Origin: Solirubrobacterales bacterium
Lineage (GTDB): Bacteria > Actinomycetota > Thermoleophilia > Solirubrobacterales > 70-9
DNA: 44,735 nucleotides
NCBI GenBank assembly: GCA_021155855.1
Contig: JAJNAZ010000019.1
Span: forward strand, 1-44,735
Direction of reading: 5' to 3'
A program made the translations under genes and the position numbers. The notes beneath the pieces are model-generated. The model had not been told where the DNA came from. It did no database searches and saw only the letters and a program-made list of their open reading frames with translations. This document shows, in pieces, positions 15,717-23,424 of this stretch; position 1 is the first letter of the stretch; every line of letters begins with the position of its first letter.

Positions 15717-15887
15717 ATGTACCACAGGCTGGCCGGCGACGAGCGGGTCGAGGTGGCGCTCGTCCACCAGCTCGTCGACCAGACGGTGGCCGGCCCCGCT
15801 CCCGCCACCGCCACCTACTGGAGCAACTTCGGCGTGACCAGGAATCCCGCCCCCTGGAGCGAGTTCCTCGAACCCAAGGACGCCTAA
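15717..15887 (+). CDS. Small hypothetical protein inside the histidine operon
   Basis: This 56-codon frame lies in the 373-nt space after hisA. From ATG 15717 onward nearly every codon ends in G or C, as in the neighbouring genes, while the same open frame upstream of 15717 (to 15621) does not show that bias, so the start is placed here. The product is mildly acidic with aromatic C-terminal residues (TYWSNFGVTRNPAPWSEFLE). I do not recognise a family, and there are no membrane segments or Cys. No Shine-Dalgarno is obvious. It could also be the remnant of a longer gene. Confidence 0.45.
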   Translation: MYHRLAGDERVEVALVHQLVDQTVAGPAPATATYWSNFGVTRNPAPWSEFLEPKDA

Positions 15888-15920
15888 TGGTGCCTGGCCC
15901 GGCGCCGCGGCCATCGGAAT

Positions 15921-15969
15921 CACTCGTCGGTGCGGTGCTCGCTGGTTCGAACACTCGTTGGTGCTCGCT
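15921..15969. repeat. Direct repeats at a candidate promoter
   Basis: CACTCGTcGGTG (15921-15932) recurs as CACTCGTtGGTG (15952-15963), 31 nt apart, and GGTGCTCGCT occurs at 15934-15943 and 15960-15969. Between them GTTCGAAC forms a palindrome around 15945-15952. Together they precede the gene at 15981 and could be an operator, or a small tandem duplication. Confidence 0.45.
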
Positions 15970-15974
15970 AGCCT
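15969..15974 (+). promoter_or_regulatory. Candidate -10 (leaderless) of the 83-residue gene
   Basis: TAGCCT lies 6 nt before ATG 15981; TTCGAA at 15946-15951 sits 17 nt upstream as a weak -35. This would give hisF a second promoter inside the operon. Confidence 0.4.
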
Positions 15975-15980
15975 CGGCGG

Positions 15981-16232
15981 ATGATGTTCTGGCTTCGCGT
16001 GCTCGCGGTCGCCCAGGTGGCCCTGCTGGTCCGCCGACACCTCGCGCTGCTCGAGCCCGACGAGCGCTCGCGGCTGGGGAGGCTGGTCGCGCAGTCGAAG
16101 GGCAGGCCGCGCAAGAACCTGTCCGCCTACGAGCGCGCGGAGATGCTGCGCCTGGTGCAAAAGCTCGAGCCCGGAGGCTTTGCCCGTGGCGCTTGGGGCG
16201 CCTCCCGCGGACGGGCGCGCGGAAAGCCCTAG
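15981..16232 (+). CDS. Small conserved-type hypothetical protein preceding hisF
   Basis: The 83-residue product has an amphipathic/hydrophobic N-terminus ([19 protein letters not shown]), a central basic segment ([19 protein letters not shown]) and a Gly/Arg-rich tail. Codon use is strongly G/C-ending like its neighbours, so it is very likely translated. It ends 4 nt before the hisF GTG, so the two are probably transcribed and perhaps translated together. No known domain is recognised; the basic helix followed by a Gly/Arg tail could bind membrane surface or nucleic acid. Confidence 0.7.
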   Translation: MMFWLRVLAVAQVALLVRRHLALLEPDERSRLGRLVAQSKGRPRKNLSAYERAEMLRLVQKLEPGGFARGAWGASRGRARGKP

Positions 16233-16236
16233 TCCG

Positions 16237-17076
16237 GTGGCACTGAAGCGCGTCATCCCCTGCCTCGATATCGAAGCGGGACGGGTCGTCAAGGGAACCA
16301 ACTTCGTCGGCCTGCGCGATGCGGGCGATCCGGTCGAGCTCGCGGAGCGCTATGACACCGAGGGCGCCGACGAGCTCGTCTTCCTCGATATCACCGCCTC
16401 GCACGAGCGGCGCGAGACGATCGTCGAGCTCGCCCGGCGCACCGCCGACAACGTCTTCATCCCGTTCACGATCGGGGGCGGCATCCGCTCGGTCGCCGAC
16501 GCCCAGGCGGTGCTCGACGCCGGGGCCGACAAGGTCTCGGTCAATACCCCCGCGCTGGCGCGGCCGGAGCTGATCGGCGAGCTGGCCGAGGTCTTCGGCT
16601 CCCAGTGCGTGGTGATCGCGATCGACGCCAAGGCTCGAGCGGCGGCCGCGGCCGCGTCAGCACCTTGCGATGCACCGCCGGGACACTTCGGTGAAACGCC
16701 GGAGTACGACGTGTACGTGGACGGCGGCCGCACGCTGGTCGAGGATCGCGAAGCGATCGCATGGGCGGACGAGGCGGTCGAGCGCGGCGCGGGAGAGGTG
16801 CTGCTGACGAGCATGGACCGTGACGGAACCACGGACGGCTATGAGCTCGAGCTCACACGCGCGGTCGCCGATGCGGTTAGCGTGCCGGTGATCGCGTCCG
16901 GCGGCGCAGGCCGGCTTTCACACCTGGTCGACGCTGTCGTCGACGGCGGCGCCGACGCGGTGCTCGCGGCATCGATCTTTCACTACGGAACGTTCTCGGT
17001 GGCCGATGCCAAACGGGCGATGAGCGAGGCGGGAATAGCGGTCCGCGACACCGGCAAATCCCGTGCAGCCGGCTGA
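16237..17076 (+). CDS. hisF: Imidazole glycerol phosphate synthase cyclase subunit HisF with an internal insertion
   Basis: HisF closes the imidazole ring using ammonia from HisH and releases AICAR. GTG 16237 gives [20 protein letters not shown] with catalytic Asp11; Asp130 in VVIAIDAK is the second catalytic residue. [33 protein letters not shown] and [11 protein letters not shown] complete the barrel. About 20 extra residues (roughly 134-156, Ala-rich then Cys/Pro/Gly-rich) interrupt the segment between AIDAK and the YDVYVDGGR strand, making 279 residues instead of ~255. The insertion sits on the catalytic-face loop after strand 5. Confidence 0.94.
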   Translation: MALKRVIPCLDIEAGRVVKGTNFVGLRDAGDPVELAERYDTEGADELVFLDITASHERRETIVELARRTADNVFIPFTIGGGIRSVADAQAVLDAGADKVSVNTPALARPELIGELAEVFGSQCVVIAIDAKARAAAAAASAPCDAPPGHFGETPEYDVYVDGGRTLVEDREAIAWADEAVERGAGEVLLTSMDRDGTTDGYELELTRAVADAVSVPVIASGGAGRLSHLVDAVVDGGADAVLAASIFHYGTFSVADAKRAMSEAGIAVRDTGKSRAAG

Positions 17077-17096
17077 CGCACCGACCGCAGCCCGCG

Positions 17097-18566
17097 CTAG
17101 GAGTGGCCGCCTTCGTCACCGCGGCCCGCGTCCCTCCCCTCATCGCCACGTTGTTCTTGGCTCTGGCGCTTGGCCCGCTTCGCCGCGCGTTGGCGCCGCT
17201 GCTTGGCCTGTTTGACCTCGCGCTGGCGCTGCTCGCGCTCGACCTTCTCGCGGCGCTGCTTCCGCCGCCGCTCGGCGTCCCGCTTGCGCTCCGCCCTGGT
17301 CTCGTGCTCGAAGGCGCGGATGTTGGAGCTCCCGGTCAAATACATCCGATGGCCGTCGGAGATCACCGGGTTGTACTCGCCCAGCTCCGACTCGAAGACC
17401 TGCTTGCCGGTCTTGACGTCGAAGCCGAAGGTGCCGATGTCGGGGCCGAGCCCGGCGACGTAGACGACCTCGCCGAGCACGCTGGCGGCGCCGAGCACGA
17501 CCCCGCCGATGTCCTTCTGCCAGCGCACCTCGCCGGTCTCGGCGTTGAGCGCGTAGAAGTTCTGGTCCTTGGAGCCGATGTAGACGGTCGGCTCGGAGCG
17601 CTTGGTGTCGGCGACGGCGGGGCCGGGGTAGACCCAATCGCCGGTCGAGTGGCTCCACAGCAGCTCGCCGCTGTCGGCGTCGAAGCTGTATATGCGGCCG
17701 TCGATGCTGCCGAGATAGACGCGGCCGAAGGCGACCGCCGGGGTCGAGTACACCGGCCCGCCGCGGCCAAGGGACAGGCCCTGGGTGCTCGACTGCCAGA
17801 CGAAGGAGCCGTTTGATGCGCGGATGGCGAACACCTCGCCGGCGTAGTTGGCGCCGTAGAGGACGCCGTCGTCGAGCGCCAGGCCACCCTTGACGTTGCC
17901 GTCGGTGGAGACCTGCCAGCGCACGCTGCCGTCGTCCTGGTCGAGGGCGAAGACGTCGCCGGACTCACTGCCGACGATCACGTTCTTGCCGTAGGCCAGC
18001 GGTGAGGTCTCGCTGCGACCCGGGAGCGGCCGCTGCCACAGCACCTTGCCGTCGCGAGCCCGCATGCCGACCGCCGTCCCGGGCTCGAGCGAGACCACGA
18101 ACACCCGGCCGTCGGCGTAGGCGGGAGAGGAGGCCGCGAGGTCGCCGATCTCGTTGCGCCACACGGGCTCTCCCTTGTCGGCGTCGAGTGCGTAGACGCG
18201 CGCGTCCTTGTCGACGACGTAGAGCTTGCCATCGGCGACCACGGGCGAGAACTCGAGCAGCTTGCCGGCCTGAAAGCTCCACTCGGAGGAGTCGTAGGGC
18301 GGCCTCACGCGCCTCGTCGGCAGATGGCGCGTGCGTTGGTCGTCGTAGCCGTAGACGGGCCAATTGACCGTCTCGATCACCTCCTTCGGCTTCGGCGCCT
18401 TCTCGACCTCGAGCTCGCAGGGAGGCGGGCAGGCGACATCCGCGTCGCGCTTGAGCACCGCGTAGGCGGCGACGGCGCCGCCGGCGAGCACGGCGACCGT
18501 GCCGCCGACGGCCAGCAGCTTCGTGCGCACGCTCCAAGCGCGCCATATCCCGAGCAAGCGCTTCAT
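17097..18566 (-). CDS. Membrane-anchored PQQ-like beta-propeller protein with a basic tail
   Basis: The 489-residue protein has one N-terminal helix (about 17-40), a short Cys pair region (VACPPPCEL), then repeated PQQ/BamB-type propeller blades. Each blade has the form DGxVYALDAxxGxxxW, for example VYALDADKGEPVWRNEIG, VFALDQDDGSVRWQVST, IYSFDADSGELLWSHST and FYALNAETGEVRWQKDIG. Such proteins scaffold or sense at the cell envelope and often do not bind PQQ; no enzyme residues are seen. The last ~70 residues are an extremely Arg/Lys/Glu/Gln-rich, probably coiled-coil tail that should lie outside the cell. It is a single gene, convergent with hisF and divergent from cca. Confidence 0.82.
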   Translation of the reverse strand: MKRLLGIWRAWSVRTKLLAVGGTVAVLAGGAVAAYAVLKRDADVACPPPCELEVEKAPKPKEVIETVNWPVYGYDDQRTRHLPTRRVRPPYDSSEWSFQAGKLLEFSPVVADGKLYVVDKDARVYALDADKGEPVWRNEIGDLAASSPAYADGRVFVVSLEPGTAVGMRARDGKVLWQRPLPGRSETSPLAYGKNVIVGSESGDVFALDQDDGSVRWQVSTDGNVKGGLALDDGVLYGANYAGEVFAIRASNGSFVWQSSTQGLSLGRGGPVYSTPAVAFGRVYLGSIDGRIYSFDADSGELLWSHSTGDWVYPGPAVADTKRSEPTVYIGSKDQNFYALNAETGEVRWQKDIGGVVLGAASVLGEVVYVAGLGPDIGTFGFDVKTGKQVFESELGEYNPVISDGHRMYLTGSSNIRAFEHETRAERKRDAERRRKQRREKVEREQRQREVKQAKQRRQRAAKRAKRQSQEQRGDEGRDAGRGDEGGHS

Positions 18567-18636
18567 CCGCAGGGGCCGTCATGGTAGGGAAGGGCACCCC
18601 GGGCAAAGCTAAATCGTCGGCTCGAAGAGGACTTGG

Positions 18637-19770
18637 ATGGCACGCCAGCGGGAGATCGATCGCGATGGCCTCGAAGGCCGGATCGCGAGCCTGCCGGGGT
18701 TCGAGGCGGCGCGCGCCGCCGCAACGGCGAGCGAGCTCGACGCCTACCTGGTCGGCGGCGCGGTCCGCGACGCGCTGCTCGGCCACGTTCGGGCCGACCT
18801 GGACCTGGTCGTAGTCGGCGACCACCTTGCCCTGGCGCGGGCGCTCGGCGACGAGATTCGTGAGCACGATCGGTTCGAGACCGCGACCGTCGCCGCTGAC
18901 CACGGCACCGTCGACGTCGCCCGAGCCCGCGCCGAGACCTACCCGTATCCCGGCGCCCTGCCCGAGGTCCGGCCGGCCGGCCTCGAGCAGGACCTCTCCA
19001 GGCGCGACTTCAGCATCAACGCGATGGCGGTCGCGCTCACGGCGCCAGGGGAGCTGATCGACCCGCACAGGGGGCTGGGGGATCTCAGGGACGGCCTCTT
19101 GCGGATGCTGCACGAGCGCTCGCTCATAGACGACCCGACGCGGGCGCTGCGCGCCGCGCGCTACGCCGCCCGCCTCGGCCTCGACGCCGAGGCGGGAACG
19201 CTGGCGCAGATCCGTGCTGCCGATCTGAGCACGGTCTCGGCGGAACGGGTCGAGGCGGAGCGTCGCAAGCTGGCCGCCGAGTGCGACCCCGCGCGCGGTT
19301 TCGAGCTGCTCGACCGGTGGGGGCTGATCGCGATGTCCGCCGGCGCCGCGGAGGTGATCGCGGAGGTCGTCGAGCTCGCGCAACGAGCCCCGTGGAAGGA
19401 CGAGGTCCAGGACCGCGAGGGCGCGGTTCTGCTGGCGGCCGGCGGTGAGACCGAGCGAGCGAGGGTCGCCGCCGCCGCGCATCCCGCCAGGCCCTCGGAG
19501 GAGGTCGCCGCCGCAGCGGGCCTCTCGCAGGCCGAGTTGCTGCTGGCGCGCGCCCTGGGCGGGCAATGGCTGGACAACTACATTGCCGTCACCCGGCACG
19601 TGCGGCCGGCGATCTCCGGGCAGGACCTGGTCGACGCCGGGATCGATCCCGGCCCCGCGATCGGCCGCGGCCTCGACGAGGCGTTTCGCGCTCTGCTCGA
19701 CGGCGAGGCCACGAATCGCGAAGAGCAGCTCGACGCCGCACTGCGGGCGGCCGGGCAAACTGAGCGGTGA
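18637..19770 (+). CDS. cca: CCA-adding enzyme / poly(A) polymerase family nucleotidyltransferase
   Basis: The 377-residue protein has the class II tRNA nucleotidyltransferase head: LVGGAVRDALLG at 38-49, the metal-binding pair Asp54/Asp56 in ADLDLVV, and the neck motifs SRRDFSINAMA and DPTRALRAARYAARLG. It should add or repair the tRNA 3' CCA end; some relatives only add A or CC, which sequence alone does not decide. The C-terminal half is helical and weakly conserved. An AGAGGA ribosome site precedes ATG 18637. It overlaps pgeF by 4 nt and heads the long operon that in many actinobacteria begins with ftsZ. Confidence 0.85.
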   Translation: MARQREIDRDGLEGRIASLPGFEAARAAATASELDAYLVGGAVRDALLGHVRADLDLVVVGDHLALARALGDEIREHDRFETATVAADHGTVDVARARAETYPYPGALPEVRPAGLEQDLSRRDFSINAMAVALTAPGELIDPHRGLGDLRDGLLRMLHERSLIDDPTRALRAARYAARLGLDAEAGTLAQIRAADLSTVSAERVEAERRKLAAECDPARGFELLDRWGLIAMSAGAAEVIAEVVELAQRAPWKDEVQDREGAVLLAAGGETERARVAAAAHPARPSEEVAAAAGLSQAELLLARALGGQWLDNYIAVTRHVRPAISGQDLVDAGIDPGPAIGRGLDEAFRALLDGEATNREEQLDAALRAAGQTER

Positions 19771-20513
19771 TGGAGTGGCAAGAGCGAGACGGGCTGCGCT
19801 GGTTGCGGGCGCACATGCCGGCAGCGACCGCGGCTTTTTCGACCCGCGTCGGTGGAACCGGCAGCGGGCCGTTCGAGAGCCTCAACCTCGGCCTACTGAC
19901 CGGCGACCAGCCGGCGGTCGTGCGTGCGAATCGCGCCCGCCTCGCGGACGCCCTCGATCGCGAGGCGGGCGGGATGCTGATCGGCCACCAGGTGCACGGA
20001 ACGAGGGTGCTGCGGCGCGAGCGCCCGCCGGAGCCGAATCCATATGCCGAGGACGCGTCGCCTCCCCGCGCCGACGGCCAGGCGACCGCGAACCCCGGGC
20101 TGACGCCGATCGTCCAGGTCGCCGACTGCCTGCCGGTGGCGCTGGCGGGCGCGGGGGCGGTGGCGATGATCCACTGCGGCTGGCGCGGGCTGGCAAACGG
20201 GATCATCGAGCGTGGAGTCGAGGAGGTGGGGGCTACCGCTGCCGCGATCGGGCCCGGGATCGGTCCCTGCTGCTACGAGGTCGGCGAGCAAGTCCTGGTG
20301 CGGTTCGAGAGCCTCGGCAACGGCGTCTCCCGTGGCCGGATGCTCAATCTGAGCGAGGTCGCGAGGCGGCTGCTCGAGCGGGTGGGAGTGGTCGAGACCG
20401 AGTCGGCGGACATCTGCACCAGTTGCGAGCCAAAGCTGTTCTTCTCCCACCGCCGCGATGGCCCGCGCACCGGGCGCCAGGGCGGTCTGGCCTGGATCGA
20501 CTCCGTTGCCTGA
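19767..20513 (+). CDS. pgeF: Peptidoglycan editing factor PgeF (YfiH/LACC1 family)
   Basis: This 248-residue protein shows the YfiH family motifs: FSTRVGG-type N-terminal strand, HQVHGTRVL, VADCLPVALAG, MIHCGWRGLANGIIE and GPGIGPCCYEVG. These supply the Cys/His metal and active-site residues. The Escherichia coli homologue removes misincorporated amino acids from UDP-MurNAc precursors, and mammalian LACC1 has purine nucleoside activity, so both roles are possible. Start is GTG 19767 or the adjacent ATG 19770, both overlapping the cca stop. Linkage to yggS and sepF is the standard actinobacterial order. Confidence 0.9.
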   Translation: MMEWQERDGLRWLRAHMPAATAAFSTRVGGTGSGPFESLNLGLLTGDQPAVVRANRARLADALDREAGGMLIGHQVHGTRVLRRERPPEPNPYAEDASPPRADGQATANPGLTPIVQVADCLPVALAGAGAVAMIHCGWRGLANGIIERGVEEVGATAAAIGPGIGPCCYEVGEQVLVRFESLGNGVSRGRMLNLSEVARRLLERVGVVETESADICTSCEPKLFFSHRRDGPRTGRQGGLAWIDSVA

Positions 20514-21138
20514 GCTGATCGCGCACATCGATCCCGACAAGGTGCGGGCCAACCTGGCGCGCGTCCGCGAAGCCTGTCCCCCCGGTGTCGAGGTGCTGGC
20601 GGCCACCAAGTACGTCGAGGTGGACGCAATGGCGGCGCTGGCCGAGGCGGGGGTCGAGCTGGTGGGCGAGAACCGCCTCCAGGACCTCGAGGCGAAGCGC
20701 GAGCGCCACGGGGACTCGTTCACCTGGGATTTCATCGGCAACCTCCAGAGCCGCAAGCTGAAGCGCATCCTGCCGTTGGTGCGACTGATCCATTCGGTGG
20801 CGACCGAGTCGGCGCTCGAACAGCTCGGACGGCACGGCGGCGCGGAGACCGAGGTCCTGGTCGAGGTCAACCTTGCCGGCGAGCAGAGCAAGGGAGGCGT
20901 CGCCCCTGCCGAGCTGGACGGGTTCATCGCCCGCTGCCCGGTGCGGGTCGTCGGGCTGATGACGATGCCGCCGTTCACCGAGGACCCCGAGTCCTCGCGG
21001 CCCTACTTCGCTCGGCTGGCCGAGCTCGGCTCCGAGCACGGCCTCGACCGCCTCTCGATGGGCACGAGCCAGGATTGGCGCGTGGCCGTCGAGGAGGGGG
21101 CGACGATCATCCGGCTCGGCAGCTCGCTCTACGGATAG
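20506..21138 (+). CDS. yggS: YggS-family PLP homeostasis protein
   Basis: YggS/PLPBP proteins bind pyridoxal phosphate in a single alanine-racemase-like barrel and keep vitamin B6 and amino acid pools balanced. From TTG 20506, which overlaps the pgeF stop, the protein is 210 residues and starts LPELIAHIDPDKVRANLARV. Lys35 in LAATKY is the PLP lysine, GENRLQDLEAKRE and FIGNLQSRKLKRIL are family motifs, and LSMGTSQDWRVAVEEGAT is the phosphate-binding end. ATG 20458 in the same frame is an alternative that would overlap pgeF by 56 nt. Confidence 0.9.
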   Translation: MPELIAHIDPDKVRANLARVREACPPGVEVLAATKYVEVDAMAALAEAGVELVGENRLQDLEAKRERHGDSFTWDFIGNLQSRKLKRILPLVRLIHSVATESALEQLGRHGGAETEVLVEVNLAGEQSKGGVAPAELDGFIARCPVRVVGLMTMPPFTEDPESSRPYFARLAELGSEHGLDRLSMGTSQDWRVAVEEGATIIRLGSSLYG

Positions 21139-21207
21139 CTGCAGCGCGCTGACCAGGCATAATTGGGGTAAAGGAATAGCGGTAGAGGGAGCGAACACCG
21201 CAGCCGT

Positions 21208-21750
21208 ATGGCACTTCGCGACACATGGCAACGAGCGCTCGTGTACTTCGGCCTCGCCGAGGACCCCGATTACCGCGAGCACGACATCTACGAGCCCGAC
21301 ACCGCCCCGCACGGCGAGGTCTACGAGACCTCCGCGCCGCGTGGCTCGGCGAGCGTGAGCCGAATCTCCGAGCGCCGCCGTGCCCGTGACGAGATCGACG
21401 ACATCTTCGCCGAGGACGAGCCCCGGCCGGGTCGCGGTCGAGTGCTGCAGCCGGTGGGCAACGGCGGCGCCGACGTCCAGGTACACCTCGTGACCCCGCA
21501 CAGCTTCAACGATGCACAGGAGGTTGCCGACCGTTTCAAGCGCTCGGTGCCGGTGATTTTGAATCTGCAGACGACCGAGGGCGAGCTGGCGAAGCGGCTG
21601 ATCGACTTCGCTTCCGGGCTCACCTACGCCCTCGAGGGCGGCATGCAGAAGATCGCGGAGAAGACCTTCTTGCTCACCCCGCGCAACGTTGAGGTCTCCG
21701 CCGAGGAGAAGGCCCGGCTCGTGGAGAAGGGCTTCTTCAACCAAAGCTAG
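21208..21750 (+). CDS. sepF: Cell division protein SepF
   Basis: SepF anchors FtsZ to the membrane and organises the Z-ring in Gram-positive bacteria that lack FtsA. The 180-residue protein has an N-terminal membrane-targeting amphipathic helix (MALRDTWQRALVYFGL), an acidic/Arg-rich linker to about residue 90, and the dimerising C-terminal domain with VHLVTPHSFNDAQEVADRF, VPVILNLQ and LIDFASGLTYALEGGMQKI. No Shine-Dalgarno is well placed before ATG 21208; a CATAAT hexamer at 21158-21163 may be a -10 in the 69-nt gap after yggS. Confidence 0.95.
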   Translation: MALRDTWQRALVYFGLAEDPDYREHDIYEPDTAPHGEVYETSAPRGSASVSRISERRRARDEIDDIFAEDEPRPGRGRVLQPVGNGGADVQVHLVTPHSFNDAQEVADRFKRSVPVILNLQTTEGELAKRLIDFASGLTYALEGGMQKIAEKTFLLTPRNVEVSAEEKARLVEKGFFNQS

Positions 21751-21755
21751 TCCCC

Positions 21756-21858
21756 GCGGTAGCGACGAAGTCGCGGTTTAGGGACCTACGAACCGCCGAC
21801 CCTGAACAGGGCACGACCCGACGAGACCGGACGCGAAGCGGAGGATCTCGTCGGAGGT
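21756..21858 (-). repeat. Dispersed intergenic hairpin repeat, copy 2 (inverted)
   Basis: Read on the - strand this matches copy 1 at 10350-10450 over about 100 nt. The hairpin arms are CGACGAGA (21819-21826) and TCTCGTCG (21846-21853), again separated by 19 nt containing the invariant 14-mer GGACGCGAAGCGGA (21829-21842). The arm change relative to copy 1 (C to A with G to T) keeps the pairing. It fills the 131-nt gap between sepF and proC. Confidence 0.8.
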
Positions 21859-21869
21859 GTTCCGCGCAT

Positions 21870-21875
21870 TAGGCT
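21870..21875 (+). promoter_or_regulatory. Candidate -10 (leaderless) of proC
   Basis: TAGGCT ends 6 nt before ATG 21882, immediately after repeat copy 2. Confidence 0.4.
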
Positions 21876-21881
21876 GCCGTC

Positions 21882-22652
21882 ATGAGGATTGGATTCGCGG
21901 GGGCTGGGAATATGGCGTCGGCGATTGCGCGAGGCTGGGCGGACTCCGAGGGCGGGCCGGAGGCGATGCTGTTCTGCGACGCGGGTTCCGGGCGCGCCGC
22001 AGCGCTCGCGGCCCGGACCGGGGGCGAGGCCGTCGATTCGCTGGCCGAGCTCGCTCGGGCCTCGGACGCAGTGATCCTGGCGATGAAGCCGGGCGCGGTC
22101 GAGACGGCGGCCGAGATGCTCGGCGGGGAGGCGAAGGCGATCGTCTCGGTACTCGGTGCGACATCGGTGGCTCGGCTGCGGGAGCTGTTCGGCACCGTGC
22201 CGGTGGTGCGGACGATGCCGACGATCGCGGTCGAGATCAGGCGCGGGGTGATCTGCCACGCGCCGCTTGGGCCGAGCGACGGCGCCGTCGGCGCCGAACT
22301 GCTGGAGCTATTCGATGAGATCAGCCATCTGGTCGAGGTACCCGACGAGCTGATGGACGCCGCGACTGCGATCATGGGCTGCACGCCCGCCTATCTCGCG
22401 GTGATCGTGCAGACGCTCGCCGAGGCGGGCGCCGAGCAGGGCATCGAGCCGGACAAGGCCTATGACCTGGTGCTGGAATCGTTCACCGGCACGCTAGACC
22501 TGTTGCGGCGCTACGACCCGATCGAGGTACGCCGCACGGTGGCCTCCCCCGGGGGCAGCACCGAGGCGGGACTGGCGGCGCTGGCCGACGCCGGGGCGGC
22601 GGATGCCTTTCGTAGCGCCGTGGCCGCCTCGCTGAGACGGATGCGCGGATGA
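21882..22652 (+). CDS. proC: Pyrroline-5-carboxylate reductase
   Basis: ProC makes proline from pyrroline-5-carboxylate with NAD(P)H. The 256-residue protein begins with a Rossmann motif (IGFAGAGNMASAIARGW), continues with VILAMKPGAVETAAEM and VRTMPTIAVEIRRG, and ends with the dimerisation segment containing YDLVLESFTGTLDLL and VASPGGSTEAGLAAL, the hallmark substrate loop. In many actinobacteria proC is elsewhere and yggT follows sepF directly, so its presence here is a local variation. It overlaps yggT by 4 nt. Confidence 0.94.
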   Translation: MRIGFAGAGNMASAIARGWADSEGGPEAMLFCDAGSGRAAALAARTGGEAVDSLAELARASDAVILAMKPGAVETAAEMLGGEAKAIVSVLGATSVARLRELFGTVPVVRTMPTIAVEIRRGVICHAPLGPSDGAVGAELLELFDEISHLVEVPDELMDAATAIMGCTPAYLAVIVQTLAEAGAEQGIEPDKAYDLVLESFTGTLDLLRRYDPIEVRRTVASPGGSTEAGLAALADAGAADAFRSAVAASLRRMRG

Positions 22653-22948
22653 GCGTATTGGCGCTGACGCGCGGCAACATCGCCGACTACGCCCAGGCGC
22701 TGATCTTCGTCTACCTGATCCTGATCATCGCCAACGTGCTGCTGTCGTGGATCCAGATGTTCCGCCCGATCCCCTACAAGATGCCGTTACGCGCGGTGAT
22801 CGGCTTCATCGAGGAGAGCACCAACCCATACCTGAACGTGTTCCGCAGCTTCATCCCGAGGATCGGCCCGCTCGACATCAGCCCGATCGTCGCCATCCTC
22901 GTGCTCTCGATCCTCGGCGGGCTGGTCGTCGACCTGATCCGCGGGTGA
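22649..22948 (+). CDS. YggT family membrane protein
   Basis: This 99-residue protein has two hydrophobic segments (about 12-33 and 73-95) around a loop that contains SWIQMFRPIPYKMP and the family phrase ESTNPYLNVFRSFIPRIGPLDISP. YggT proteins are small two- to four-helix membrane proteins linked to division and osmotic fitness, found next to sepF or proC in many phyla. It overlaps proC and lspA by 4 nt each. The divIVA gene that often follows yggT is absent here. Confidence 0.9.
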   Translation: MSVLALTRGNIADYAQALIFVYLILIIANVLLSWIQMFRPIPYKMPLRAVIGFIEESTNPYLNVFRSFIPRIGPLDISPIVAILVLSILGGLVVDLIRG

Positions 22949-23424
22949 GCTCGGGCCGCGGGCGCGCGTGGGCCCGGATGCTGATCGTCTGCGGGCTCGT
23001 GGTCATCCTCGATCAGGCTGCCAAGGGCGCCGTGATCGAGACGATGGCCCTGGGCGAGCGCAGCGACCTGGCGCTCGGCGTCGACCTTTCGCGGGTCACC
23101 AACAGCGGCGTCGCGTTCGGCCTCCTCGACGAGGGCAGCGACGCCCTGGTGCTGGCGATCACGATCGCCTCGCTCGCGCTCGTGATCGGCTGGTTTGCCT
23201 TCGACACGACCAGGCCCGGGTTCTGGCTCGGGGTCGGGCTGCTCACCGGGGGCGCCATGGGCAACCTCGCCGACCGGATCCGCGCCGGCGCGGTGACCGA
23301 CTTCATCGACCCGCCGCTGTGGCCGGCGTTCAACCTCGCCGACATCGCGATCACGGCCGGGGTGGTGGTGATCGCGCTTGCCGCGCTGACCCAGGCCGGA
23401 CCGACGAAGGCGGCCGAGTCGTGA
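22945..23424 (+). CDS. lspA: Lipoprotein signal peptidase LspA
   Basis: LspA cleaves the signal peptide of lipid-modified prolipoproteins within the membrane. From GTG 22945, overlapping the yggT stop, it is 159 residues with four hydrophobic helices. The aspartyl catalytic pair is Asp110 in GGAMGNLADRI and Asp133 in AFNLADIAI, with TNSGVAFGLL and AVTDFIDPP also diagnostic. The open frame upstream of 22945 is yggT in another frame. Lipoproteins for it to act on are encoded in this window (binding protein at 728, lipoprotein at 62). Confidence 0.95.
   Translation: MSSGRGRAWARMLIVCGLVVILDQAAKGAVIETMALGERSDLALGVDLSRVTNSGVAFGLLDEGSDALVLAITIASLALVIGWFAFDTTRPGFWLGVGLLTGGAMGNLADRIRAGAVTDFIDPPLWPAFNLADIAITAGVVVIALAALTQAGPTKAAES

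Larger units (their letters stand above)
15608..15980 (+). other. Gene-poor stretch between hisA and the 83-residue gene
   Basis: This 373-nt interval inside the histidine operon holds the 56-codon frame at 15717-15887, the direct repeats at 15921-15969 and a TAGCCT hexamer. In 15608-15716 I see no convincing gene, hairpin or promoter; the frame open there has weaker third-position G/C bias than its neighbours. Confidence 0.5.

Noticed and set aside
20344-21744. A 466-codon antisense frame over yggS and sepF
   Set aside because: It overlaps two well-supported genes and shows no recognisable domain.
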